Made by a program: the position numbers and the translations under genes
Part shown: positions 7,646 to 14,004 of the stretch, piece after piece
Layout: every line of letters begins with the position of its first letter
Position numbering within the stretch: position 1 is the stretch's first letter
Notes under the pieces: generated by a model
What the model saw: only the letters and a program-made list of their open reading frames with translations
What the model was told of the DNA's origin: nothing
Database searches by the model: none
Assembly (NCBI GenBank): GCA_031539425.1
Contig: JAVKLI010000105.1
Span: 1-14,004, forward strand
DNA length: 14,004 nucleotides
Reading direction: 5' to 3'
Origin: UBA4416 sp031539425
Lineage (GTDB): Bacteria > Bacteroidota > Bacteroidia > B-17B0 > Aurantibacillaceae

Positions 7646-7984
7646 TTATCCACCAGCTAATTTAGCTTTGTATTTTAAGCTGTGTAAGTAGTCTAAAATT
7701 TTATTTCTATTATCTCCCTGAATGAGGATGTCTCCGTTTTTGCATGAGCCACCTACGCCGCATTTTTGCTTTATTTGTTTGGTTAGTGTTTCTAATGTGT
7801 TGGCATTTGCTATTAAACCCGAAATTCGAGATACAAATTTTCCTCCGCCCAATCTATCTAAATATATTTTTACATTTTGCTGTTGAGGCTGAACTTCTAT
7901 TGTATTGTTAACCTCATTTAAATTTGAAAGCGAGATATTGGGGTTTGTTGAATAAACCAAACCATTTGTATTATTTTTTTTCAT
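7646..7984 (-). CDS. SUI1/YciH family translation factor homologue
   Basis: This 112-residue protein has an Asn/Gln-rich N-terminal part (1-36) followed by a SUI1 (eIF1-like) domain. Visible are VKIYLDRLGGGKFVSRISGL (38-57), the lysine-rich helix LTKQIKQKCGVGGSCKNGDI (67-86) and the closing IQGDNRNKILDYL (88-100). The GVGGS-x-K-(N/D)G core is diagnostic. Bacterial YciH relatives bind the small ribosomal subunit and affect start-site selection, but the physiological role in Bacteroidota is not settled. The start lies 14 bases inside the end of the TPR gene, so it is likely translationally coupled to that gene. Confidence 0.93.
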   Translation of the reverse strand: MKKNNTNGLVYSTNPNISLSNLNEVNNTIEVQPQQQNVKIYLDRLGGGKFVSRISGLIANANTLETLTKQIKQKCGVGGSCKNGDILIQGDNRNKILDYLHSLKYKAKLAGG

Positions 7985-9077
7985 GTTTTTTTAAATACTT
8001 TTTAATGAATACAACTAATTTTAAACTAAAATAGCTTAAAATACCTCCTATTAAACCATAAATAAAAAACAAATACCTTTGTTGTTTATCTAAATCCTCA
8101 TGTAGCGGCTCATTAACCCAATTTTCTAAATGATTATCTTTTTCAATGTTTATAATGCTATCTCGTAATTGATAATATTTTTTAATCCATATGATACTAT
8201 TCTGAAAATCATTTTGAGCTTCATAATAATTTGCATAATTTTTATACAATTCTATTTTTCCATCTGTAAATTCAATGGCAGCGCTTAATTGAAAAGATAA
8301 TTGTAAGTACTTATGAGCAGTGTAAAATTGTTTTTTTAATATAAACAATGTAGCTAAGTTGTTATAACTATTTGTTTTTTCAGTTTGATTACCGATGAAA
8401 TCACGCATTTTGAGAGCTTTTTCTAAATAATATTGAGCACTATCTAATTCGTTTAATTCAATATAATTTGAACCAATGTTGTTGATACAATCGCTAATTA
8501 ATTCAATATTATTTATTGAAACTGCAGCGTTGTATGCTTCTCTAAATTGATTTAAGGCTGCTGTATGAAGTTTAAGTGATTGCTTTAAAGTACCAATATT
8601 GAGTAAACAACGGCAAAGTTGCAATGGATTATTTAACTTATTATAAATTGTAATTGCCTTTAAATAGCATGTTTCGGATAAGTAATAATGTTTTAATTCG
8701 CTATATATATTTCCTAAATTGATATAGTTTATACCAATTCCTGTTTCATAATTGATGCTGATATTAAGCTGCAAAGCTTGTTTTTGATAATGTAGTGCTT
8801 GTGCATAATCTCCTTTTTTATAAAACATAATACCTAATAGATTATAACTTTTGGCAAGATGTTTGACGCTGTTCGTTTTTTTTGCTTCCGCTACACAAAT
8901 TTTTCCATATTGCATGGCACTGAGAGGCTCTTTGTTTCTTAATTCAAATCCTGATTGATATATTTGATTAACACGCTCAGTATCACTTTTAATATTTAAT
9001 AAATTTATTAATGCAGAATCTAACGGAAGCGCAAAGCAGCTATGAGACAATAAAACAAATACTATATTTTTTTTCAT
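7971..9077 (-). CDS. TPR-repeat protein with C-terminal membrane anchor
   Basis: This 368-residue protein has a signal peptide at 1-18 (MKKN, then hydrophobic residues), about six tetratricopeptide repeats and one membrane helix (335-358) before a lysine-rich tail. The repeats start near residues 72, 112, 152, 192, 234 and 274 at roughly 40-residue spacing, the longer TPR type that senses peptides or scaffolds complexes. The layout matches the sensor half of Bacteroidota TPR-histidine kinase or TPR-LuxR regulators (including a YYQLRDSI stretch at 301-308), but the protein ends 10 residues after the membrane helix with no kinase or DNA-binding domain. It may be an anchor or receptor without its own output. 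It is the first gene of the 9077-to-5512 run. Confidence 0.88.
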   Translation of the reverse strand: MKKNIVFVLLSHSCFALPLDSALINLLNIKSDTERVNQIYQSGFELRNKEPLSAMQYGKICVAEAKKTNSVKHLAKSYNLLGIMFYKKGDYAQALHYQKQALQLNISINYETGIGINYINLGNIYSELKHYYLSETCYLKAITIYNKLNNPLQLCRCLLNIGTLKQSLKLHTAALNQFREAYNAAVSINNIELISDCINNIGSNYIELNELDSAQYYLEKALKMRDFIGNQTEKTNSYNNLATLFILKKQFYTAHKYLQLSFQLSAAIEFTDGKIELYKNYANYYEAQNDFQNSIIWIKKYYQLRDSIINIEKDNHLENWVNEPLHEDLDKQQRYLFFIYGLIGGILSYFSLKLVVFIKKYLKKHEKK

Positions 9078-9162
9078 TTACTTAAAAAGTATATAGGTAA
9101 AACAAGTAACAAAAAACAATGAAAAAAAATGTAATTATTTTTTGGTTGGGCCAAGTTAATTT

Positions 9163-9180
9163 TAAGTAAAAATTTACTTA
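9163..9180. repeat. Perfect palindrome at the pdhB stop codon
   Basis: TAAGTAAA (9163-9170) and TTTACTTA (9173-9180) are perfect reverse complements with a two-base centre. The right arm contains the stop codon of the pyruvate dehydrogenase beta gene. It could slow or end transcription of that operon, but the stem is pure AT-type with one G-C pair per arm and no T-tract follows, so I do not call it a terminator. Confidence 0.4.
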
Positions 9181-10157
9181 ACCAAATACATCACTTCTTT
9201 TATAGATTTTACTACCTTGTTTACTTGCGGTAACGAAGCTTCTATAAGTGTTGGGGCGTAAGGTAAAGGAACATCGGCAGTGGTAATTCTTTTGATGGGT
9301 GCATCTAAATAGTCAAAGGCCTTGGTTTGTACTTGAAAGGTAATTTCTGATGAGATACTTGCCAGTGGCCAAGCCTCTTCCACTATTACAAGTCTGTTAG
9401 TTTTCTTAACAGATTCTACAATAGTATTAATATCTAAGGGTCTTACTGTTCTTAAATCTATTAATTCGGCATTAATACCCTCACTTTCAAGCTCTGCTAC
9501 TGCTTTTGCAGCTACTTTAAATATTTTACCAAAACTCACTACGGTTACATCAGTACCTTGTTTTTTTACGTCGGCTAAGCCAATAGGGATAAGGTATTCC
9601 GATTCTGGCACTTCGCATTTATCGCCATACATTTGTTCGCTTTCCATAAAAATAACAGGGTCATTATCTCTAATAGCCGATTTTAAAAGACCTTTAGCGT
9701 CATATCCATTACTTGGCACTATAACTTTTAACCCTGGGCAGTTAGCATACCAGCTTTCAAATGCTTGAGAATGTTGAGAACTTAACATCCCAGCGCTTGC
9801 AGTGGGGCCTCTAAATACGATGGGACATCCATACTGTCCGCCGCTCATGCTAAGCACTTTGGCGGCAGAGTTAATAATTTGATCAATAGCTACCAATGAA
9901 AAATTAAAGGTCATAAATTCTACAACCGGACGTAATCCGTTTATAGCAGCGCCTACAGCTATACCTGCAAAGCCAAGTTCGGCAATGGGTGTATCTATTA
10001 TGCGTTTTGGGCCAAATTCGGCAAGCATACCTTTACTTACCTTGTAGGCACCATTATATTCTGCCACTTCTTCACCCATTAAAAATACATTAGGGTCTTT
10101 ACGCATTTCCTCGTTTAATGCTTCTCTTAAAGCTTCTCTAAATTCTATTGTACGCAT
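9174..10157 (-). CDS. pdhB: Pyruvate dehydrogenase E1 component, beta subunit
   Basis: This 327-residue protein is the beta half of the heterotetrameric E1 enzyme that decarboxylates pyruvate with thiamine diphosphate and passes an acetyl group to lipoyl-E2. The N-terminal transketolase-like pyrimidine-binding domain contains EFREALREALNEEM (5-18), the cofactor-activating Glu60 in IAELGF and the conserved His129 in SSQHSQAFESW. The C-terminal transketolase domain begins at about residue 205 and contains ELIDLRTVRPLD (231-242) and VEEAW (259-263). Length and motifs match the family. The alpha subunit is not adjacent, although many bacteria keep pdhA and pdhB together. The gene follows the O-methyltransferase by 35 bases, so it may be the last gene of the 12485-to-9174 run or have its own promoter. 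Confidence 0.95.
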   Translation of the reverse strand: MRTIEFREALREALNEEMRKDPNVFLMGEEVAEYNGAYKVSKGMLAEFGPKRIIDTPIAELGFAGIAVGAAINGLRPVVEFMTFNFSLVAIDQIINSAAKVLSMSGGQYGCPIVFRGPTASAGMLSSQHSQAFESWYANCPGLKVIVPSNGYDAKGLLKSAIRDNDPVIFMESEQMYGDKCEVPESEYLIPIGLADVKKQGTDVTVVSFGKIFKVAAKAVAELESEGINAELIDLRTVRPLDINTIVESVKKTNRLVIVEEAWPLASISSEITFQVQTKAFDYLDAPIKRITTADVPLPYAPTLIEASLPQVNKVVKSIKEVMYLVK

Positions 10158-10192
10158 ATAAAAATGATTTTTTAAAGTTATAAATTTACAAT

Positions 10193-10834
10193 TTATTTTT
10201 TTGTAACAAGGGTTATCCCATCTCTAATTGGTAAAACTATTACTGTTACTTCTTTGTCTATTGCAATTTGTTGGTTAAAGTTATGAATGGCTATGGTTTG
10301 TTTATTCATTTCTTCAGTATTTTGTAATACTAAGCCTTTCCATAAGGTGTTGTCAATAATAATAATACCGTTAGTATTTAATAGTTGTTTAGCTATAGTA
10401 TAATACTTAAAATAGCTGTTTTTATCGGCATCAATAAATATGATATCAAACGGATGCGTAAGTGTTGGCAATACATCTAAGGCTTTGTTGAGTATTAATG
10501 AAATTTGAGACGCATGTGCTGAACGATTAATGAAATTTGTTGCAATTTGCATGGTTTCTTTGTTAGAATCAATACTATACAACATACCTTCTTTTTGTAA
10601 GCCTTTAGCTAAGCACAAAGCTGAATAACCAGTGTATGTACCTATTTCAAGAATGTATTTAGGATTTTTAATTTTGGAAATAAATGATAAAAATAACCCC
10701 TGTAAATGTCCACTTAACATGTTGGGTGCCGATACGTTTTGTTCTGTAAATTCTCGTAGTTCTTTTAATAATGGTAATTCTGGAGAAGACAAACTTTGAG
10801 CATATTCAGTTATTTGTGAATTTGTAATGTCCAT
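10193..10834 (-). CDS. Class I SAM-dependent O-methyltransferase
   Basis: From the preferred start this is a 213-residue enzyme of the catechol/caffeoyl-CoA O-methyltransferase type, which is dependent on S-adenosylmethionine and a divalent metal. The SAM loop is ILEIGTYTGYSALCLA (61-76), the acidic ribose contact is in YSIDSN (86-91), and metal ligands are supplied by FIDADK (133-138) and the DN pair at 161-162. An upstream ATG at 10864 would add ten residues, but it overlaps the previous gene by 31 bases. The ATG at 10834 shares its A with that gene's stop codon (TAATG), a usual coupling arrangement, and gives an N-terminus typical of the family. The methyl acceptor is unknown. Confidence 0.9.
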   Translation of the reverse strand: MDITNSQITEYAQSLSSPELPLLKELREFTEQNVSAPNMLSGHLQGLFLSFISKIKNPKYILEIGTYTGYSALCLAKGLQKEGMLYSIDSNKETMQIATNFINRSAHASQISLILNKALDVLPTLTHPFDIIFIDADKNSYFKYYTIAKQLLNTNGIIIIDNTLWKGLVLQNTEEMNKQTIAIHNFNQQIAIDKEVTVIVLPIRDGITLVTKK

Positions 10835-11454
10835 TATTTTATTTTTAATTTGCCCGATCGCCACGCTTCAATAAATTTAGCCCAAGCAATAGGGTTTAAT
10901 AAACTTACACCTGGGTACTGCCCAGCCGAATATAGTTTACTGTATTGTTGATTCATCAAAAAGGTAAAGTTTTCGCCAGCGTCCATATTAATGCTTTTGG
11001 CGGCAATGCGTATGTCTTCACGCTGCATATTTTTGTAAGCCCGTTCGTAATCCGATTCGGTTAATTTTAAATTTAAAATAGCTTGCTTAAATTGCTCTTT
11101 GGTGGGCCACGGATAAACTACTACTTCTTGCATCATTACTGTATCCTTAGGTAATACTTGAATTATAGAATAATGTTTTAACGTTAAAGTATCTGGCACA
11201 GTATATTTCATCCGTTGGTGATTAATTGAAAAAAAGTATAGCTCTTGCCCTGGTTTTACTACAAAGGTAAAAAAGCCGTTAAAATCACTAATAGTGCCTT
11301 GCTTAGTGTTTTTTACAGAAACAGATACATAAGGTAAAGGTTGTAAACTATCATTTAAAATAACACCGGATAGTTGTATGTAACGCCCTTTAGATTGAGC
11401 TATTATTGCTGTTTTTAAGCAAATTAAAATGCTTATTAAAAAACAAATTTTCAT
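10834..11454 (-). CDS. Exported protein with carboxypeptidase-like regulatory domain
   Basis: This 206-residue protein has a signal peptide (about 1-19, ending IIAQ). A CarboxypepD_reg-like beta-sandwich follows at about 26-112, seen in LSGVILNDSLQPLPYVSVSV, then the hallmark GTISDFNGFFTF (53-64) and a VVVYPWPTKEQF motif (111-122). Small Bacteroidota proteins with this domain followed by a YPWPTKEQF segment form a recognisable but uncharacterised group. Unlike SusC/TonB receptors there is no barrel. It probably acts in the periplasm or at the outer membrane. Its ATG overlaps the NrnA stop codon by four bases, and its stop overlaps the methyltransferase start, so all three are likely translated together. 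Confidence 0.85.
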   Translation of the reverse strand: MKICFLISILICLKTAIIAQSKGRYIQLSGVILNDSLQPLPYVSVSVKNTKQGTISDFNGFFTFVVKPGQELYFFSINHQRMKYTVPDTLTLKHYSIIQVLPKDTVMMQEVVVYPWPTKEQFKQAILNLKLTESDYERAYKNMQREDIRIAAKSINMDAGENFTFLMNQQYSKLYSAGQYPGVSLLNPIAWAKFIEAWRSGKLKIK

Positions 11455-12485
11455 GTTAATTTAGAATTACTATTAATAATATTGTTTTTATACTCCGGCA
11501 GCAAGTTCACAAAACGCTCTACTACTTGTAAAATATTAGTTGAAAAATCTTTACCTCCAGCAGCATTTATATGTCCACCACCATTAAAATGTTGTTTAGA
11601 AAATTGATTCACGTCAAATACCCCTTTAGATCTAAAAGACATTTTAATAATTCCGTCTGCCTCAGTAAATAAAGCACAAAATAAAATACCTTTAATAGAG
11701 AATGGATAATTTACAATACCTTCTGTATCGCCTTTTTGAACTTGATAACTTAGCAACTCTTTTTTGGTAAGCCATATATAGGCTGTGGCAAAATTTGGTA
11801 ACACTGTTAATTTTTCACTAATACTAAAGCCTAATAATTTTAATCTGTTTTCAGAAAACGAATCATGCACATTAGAATTAATAGTATGTGGGCTTATTCC
11901 TGTTTCTAGTAATTGAGCTAAAATACGGTGTGTATGTGGGGTAACCGAATTGAATTTAAAATTACCAGTATCTGTCATTATTCCAGTATATATACATGCT
12001 GCAATATCTTTGTTTTTGAGGCCCCCAGGTGTTAGCTCATTTATAATTTCAAACACCAGTTCGCAGGTAGATGAAGCCTTAACATCATGGTACATAAATT
12101 CCGGAAAGGTATCTGGCTCCTGGTGATGGTCTATCATTACTTTAAACGCTTCTTTGTTTTGTATGGCAGAATACATAGTTTCTACCCTGTGTAACTTATT
12201 AAAATCTAATAAAAATAGGGTGTCGCATTTTTCAATAGCAGCAATGGCTTCGGGTTGTTTTGAATTAAATAAAATAATTTCTTCACTATGGCTAAGCCAA
12301 TTAAAGTAGGGAGGAAAATCATTTGGTAAAATAACGGCAACTGATTTTTGAATACTTTTTAAATACAAATAAAGCGCCAAAGATGAGCCCACCGCATCGC
12401 CATCTGGGTTGTAATGAGAAATGATAGTAATATGTTTTGCAGCTTCAATTTGTTGTTTTAAAAGCTGTAAATGGTCTTTTTGCAT
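11451..12485 (-). CDS. nrnA: DHH-family phosphoesterase, NrnA-like
   Basis: This 344-residue cytosolic enzyme is predicted to degrade very short RNAs (nanoRNA) and/or dephosphorylate 3'-phosphoadenosine 5'-phosphate, as NrnA proteins do. The DHH domain shows metal ligands His24, Asp28 and Asp30 in SHYNPDGDAVGSS, Asp94 in LLDFN, the IDHH motif (118-121) and Asp172 in TDTGNF. The C-terminal DHHA1 domain ends with the substrate-binding GGGHINAAGG (302-311). Length and motif order are those of the family, and all key residues are present. It is the first gene of its run, divergent from nucleoside diphosphate kinase, with a good promoter candidate at 12511-12518. Which of the two activities dominates cannot be told from sequence. 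Confidence 0.93.
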   Translation of the reverse strand: MQKDHLQLLKQQIEAAKHITIISHYNPDGDAVGSSLALYLYLKSIQKSVAVILPNDFPPYFNWLSHSEEIILFNSKQPEAIAAIEKCDTLFLLDFNKLHRVETMYSAIQNKEAFKVMIDHHQEPDTFPEFMYHDVKASSTCELVFEIINELTPGGLKNKDIAACIYTGIMTDTGNFKFNSVTPHTHRILAQLLETGISPHTINSNVHDSFSENRLKLLGFSISEKLTVLPNFATAYIWLTKKELLSYQVQKGDTEGIVNYPFSIKGILFCALFTEADGIIKMSFRSKGVFDVNQFSKQHFNGGGHINAAGGKDFSTNILQVVERFVNLLPEYKNNIINSNSKLT

Positions 12486-12510
12486 TTTATAAAGGTTAAT
12501 TGTAACAAAG

Positions 12511-12518
12511 CAAATTTA
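12511..12518 (-). promoter_or_regulatory. Candidate -7 element for nrnA
   Basis: The minus strand reads TAAATTTG, an exact TAnnTTTG match, 25 bases upstream of the nrnA ATG at 12485. No clear -33 motif is seen. Position and match are typical of Bacteroidota promoters. Confidence 0.55.
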
Positions 12519-12549
12519 AAATAAATACGGTGTAATTAACCATTATTAA

Positions 12550-12557
12550 TATATTTG
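12550..12557 (+). promoter_or_regulatory. Candidate -7 element for ndk
   Basis: TATATTTG is an exact TAnnTTTG match, 24 bases before the ATG at 12582, giving an expected leader of about 18 bases. It lies back to back with the nrnA element in the 96-bp divergent spacer. Confidence 0.6.
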
Positions 12558-12581
12558 CAGCCCAAAAAAATATAAAACATT

Positions 12582-13001
12582 ATGGAAGGACAAATAACAT
12601 TTACAATGCTAAAGCCCGATGCTATTGAAGCGAATAACATTGGCCCTATTATTCATAAAATAAATACGGGCGGTTTTAAAATACTTGCCATGAAATATTT
12701 GCAATTAACCACAGAGCAAGCAAGTAAATTTTATGATGTACATAAGGAACGCCATTTTTATAGTGAATTGGTATCATATATGACACGTGGGCCTATTGTA
12801 GCAATGGTATTGGAAAAATCAAATGCCGTTAATGATTTTAGAAAACTAATTGGCGCAACCGATCCTACCAAAGCTGAAGAGGGTACTATTCGTAAACTTT
12901 TTGCTACATCTATTGCAAATAACGCCATACATGGCTCTGATAGTGATGAAAACGCAGCCATCGAATCTGCATTTTTCTTTTCTCAATTAGAAATGTTTTA
13001 A
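12582..13001 (+). CDS. ndk: Nucleoside diphosphate kinase
   Basis: This 139-residue cytosolic enzyme transfers the gamma-phosphate from ATP to nucleoside diphosphates through a phosphohistidine. It shows TFTMLKPDAI (6-15) with Lys11, the RGPIVAMVLE strand (69-78), the LIGATDPTKAEEGTIR nucleotide-binding stretch (89-104) and the active-site motif NAIHGSDS (114-121) with His117. Length matches the bacterial family exactly. It is monocistronic on the plus strand with its own promoter, and it ends 26 bases before the convergent lipoprotein gene. Confidence 0.97.
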   Translation: MEGQITFTMLKPDAIEANNIGPIIHKINTGGFKILAMKYLQLTTEQASKFYDVHKERHFYSELVSYMTRGPIVAMVLEKSNAVNDFRKLIGATDPTKAEEGTIRKLFATSIANNAIHGSDSDENAAIESAFFFSQLEMF

Positions 13002-13027
13002 GTTATCACTATAAGATACTGACTTTA

Positions 13028-13862
13028 TTATTTTTTTCTAAATCTATCCCAAATTTTGTTTAGTAAATCAATAAATAAGCCCATATTCCCTATCAGCGGA
13101 TTAAAATCTAAAAATCCTTCTGGTCCATTTTGATTAGATGTGTTAGTACCAACTTGAATGTGTAGTTTTATGTATTTCCACCCCATTCGAGTAGTACAAA
13201 AAAAATCCCCTATCAATTTTGATGGCTTATTAATGATTGAATTTACTGCGTCTAATTTTTTAGAATTATAATCTGGTATATCATGTTTTATTTGAATATA
13301 GTGCACATAATTAAGTTTAGCTGACAAAGCAAATTCGAAATATTTCCATTTAACGCCACAATTACCTTGAATAAACATTCGTGAATCAAGCAATTGTAAA
13401 CTTCCATAATTGGTAACTACCTGTGTACTATAATATTCTTTTGTGTTACCAAATCCAATACCGGTATAACCTTCAAATACTATAAAAGACGTATTTTTTA
13501 ACGGTTTATAAAAACCTATGGCCATATTTCCAGCTTCATTTAGAATTCCTGAATAAGCATTTGTAGAGGGGCCAAGAAAGGATACTTGTGCTTTTTTTTG
13601 AAAAACTTATTTGTGAATCATAATTAAATATCACAGCAAGACTATTTGTTATTGCGTATGCAATTTGAAAATTTTTTAGACTAGATGTGCGTTCAGGATT
13701 TTCACTATTAGGTATAATGAATCCTCCAATTTGTAATTCCCCTTTTTCTTTAAATAAAGGCACTTGCATACTTGGTGAATAATAGGTTGCTGCACATGAT
13801 GTTATTAAAAATAAAGTAATTAAAATAAATATTTTAAAAAATAATTTAGTATAGGTATACAT
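13028..13862 (-). pseudogene. Frameshifted surface lipoprotein gene
   Basis: Two adjacent minus-strand frames make one gene. The first (13862 to 13536) begins with a lipoprotein signal (LITLFLITSC, Cys at residue 23) and a segment reading PLFKEKGELQIGGF, then QIAYAITNSLAVIFNYDSQ. This is typical of a Bacteroidota outer-membrane lipoprotein family with a barrel-like body. The second frame is open from 13607 to 13028 and continues the protein (AQVSFLGPSTNAYSGILNEA, then GFYKPLKNTSFIVFEGYTGIGFG). Frame changes are only possible between 13607 and 13538, and a run of eight A (minus strand) at 13592-13599 lies there. With seven A the gene would encode 277 residues. It may be a mutation, a sequencing error, or slippage-based switching. 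Function is unknown. Confidence 0.85.
13592..13599 (-). other. Eight-A homopolymer at the frameshift
   Basis: On the minus strand TTC is followed by eight A and then GC. Removing one A (or adding two) joins the two halves of the lipoprotein gene in frame. Runs of this length can slip in replication or transcription and are also frequent sites of read errors. Confidence 0.7.
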
Positions 13863-13864
13863 AG

Positions 13865-13925
13865 TTAAGGGGAGTTCTATAAATTAAATGTTGATAAATT
13901 CGGTAATTATATATTAATTTAATTA
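13865..13925 (+). repeat. 61-bp direct repeat, copy 2
   Basis: This matches 141-201 at 57 of 61 bases in the same orientation. It begins just two bases upstream of the lipoprotein start codon (13862). To its right lies a promoter-like element and a gene start on the plus strand. If the repeat is an insertion-sequence terminus, the gene starting at 13978 would be the candidate transposase, but only nine codons are visible. Confidence 0.65.
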
Positions 13926-13948
13926 TATGAATGTCAGGTAGTTAATTT

Positions 13949-13956
13949 TATATTTG
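13949..13956 (+). promoter_or_regulatory. Candidate -7 element before the 13978 gene
   Basis: TATATTTG matches TAnnTTTG exactly and lies 21 bases upstream of the ATG at 13978. No clear -33 element is visible. Confidence 0.5.
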
Positions 13957-13977
13957 CACTATAAATACATCAATAAA

Positions 13978-14004
13978 ATGAAGACAGGTTACTATAAATC
14001 TAAA
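13978..14004 (+). CDS. Start of an unidentified gene, cut by the window edge
   Basis: An ATG at 13978 opens a frame (MKTGYYKSK) that is still open at the window end. The well-placed promoter element at 13949 supports a real start. Nine residues are too few to name a family. Position just inside the 61-bp repeat makes a transposase possible, but this is only inference. Confidence 0.4.

Noticed and set aside
9078..9173. Intrinsic terminator with stem TTGG-G-CCAA around 9143-9155
   Set aside because: A four-base stem with a one-base loop cannot form a stable hairpin.
10835..10864. Longer start for the O-methyltransferase at 10864
   Set aside because: It would overlap the upstream gene by 31 bases. 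The TAATG start at 10834 gives the usual family N-terminus.
12758..12961. Minus-strand open frame inside nucleoside diphosphate kinase
   Set aside because: It is a shadow of the conserved kinase frame and has no promoter or family similarity.
13592..13599. Programmed -1 ribosomal frameshift at the A8 run
   Set aside because: Joining the two halves needs a +1 (or -2) change, not -1, so the classic A-AAA-AAG type slip does not produce the full protein. Replication or transcription slippage remains possible.

Overview
The window looks like chromosomal DNA from an AT-rich member of the Bacteroidota. The supporting signs are TAnnTTTG-type promoter elements (e.g. 12550-12557), an absence of clear Shine-Dalgarno sequences, a BatA-N-domain protein, a carboxypeptidase-like (SusC-type) regulatory domain protein, and a surface lipoprotein of the kind common in that phylum. 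Genus cannot be told from the sequence alone.

Layout: 1-554 is a non-coding, mobile-element-scarred end. It holds short repeats, one copy of a 61-bp repeat (141-201), and the right end of a broken IS3-family element (205-485). Then come three tightly packed minus-strand gene runs. Run C (4162 to 555) is a BatA-like membrane protein, a family 2 glycosyltransferase and a short-chain dehydrogenase. Run B (9077 to 5512) is a TPR membrane protein, a SUI1/YciH translation factor homologue, an EVE-domain protein and a double-ATPase ABC subunit. Run A (12485 to 9174) is an NrnA-like DHH phosphoesterase, a carboxypeptidase-regulatory-domain protein, an O-methyltransferase and pyruvate dehydrogenase E1 beta. 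Neighbours within a run mostly overlap or are separated by a few bases, which suggests translational coupling. Two plus-strand genes stand alone: a secreted protein with a CsgG/TolB-like N-terminal domain (4285-5490) and nucleoside diphosphate kinase (12582-13001).

The right end (13028-14004) carries a surface lipoprotein gene broken by a one-base shift at a run of eight A/T bases. Two bases upstream of its start codon lies the second, directly oriented copy of the 61-bp repeat, followed by a promoter and the first nine codons of a gene that runs off the window.

Most of the window is ordinary housekeeping and envelope biology. I do not see a convincing new defence or biosynthetic system. The observations most worth checking are the pair of 61-bp repeats bracketing about 13.7 kb, the homopolymer frameshift in the lipoprotein gene, and the CsgG-like plus barrel-like architecture of the protein at 4285-5490.
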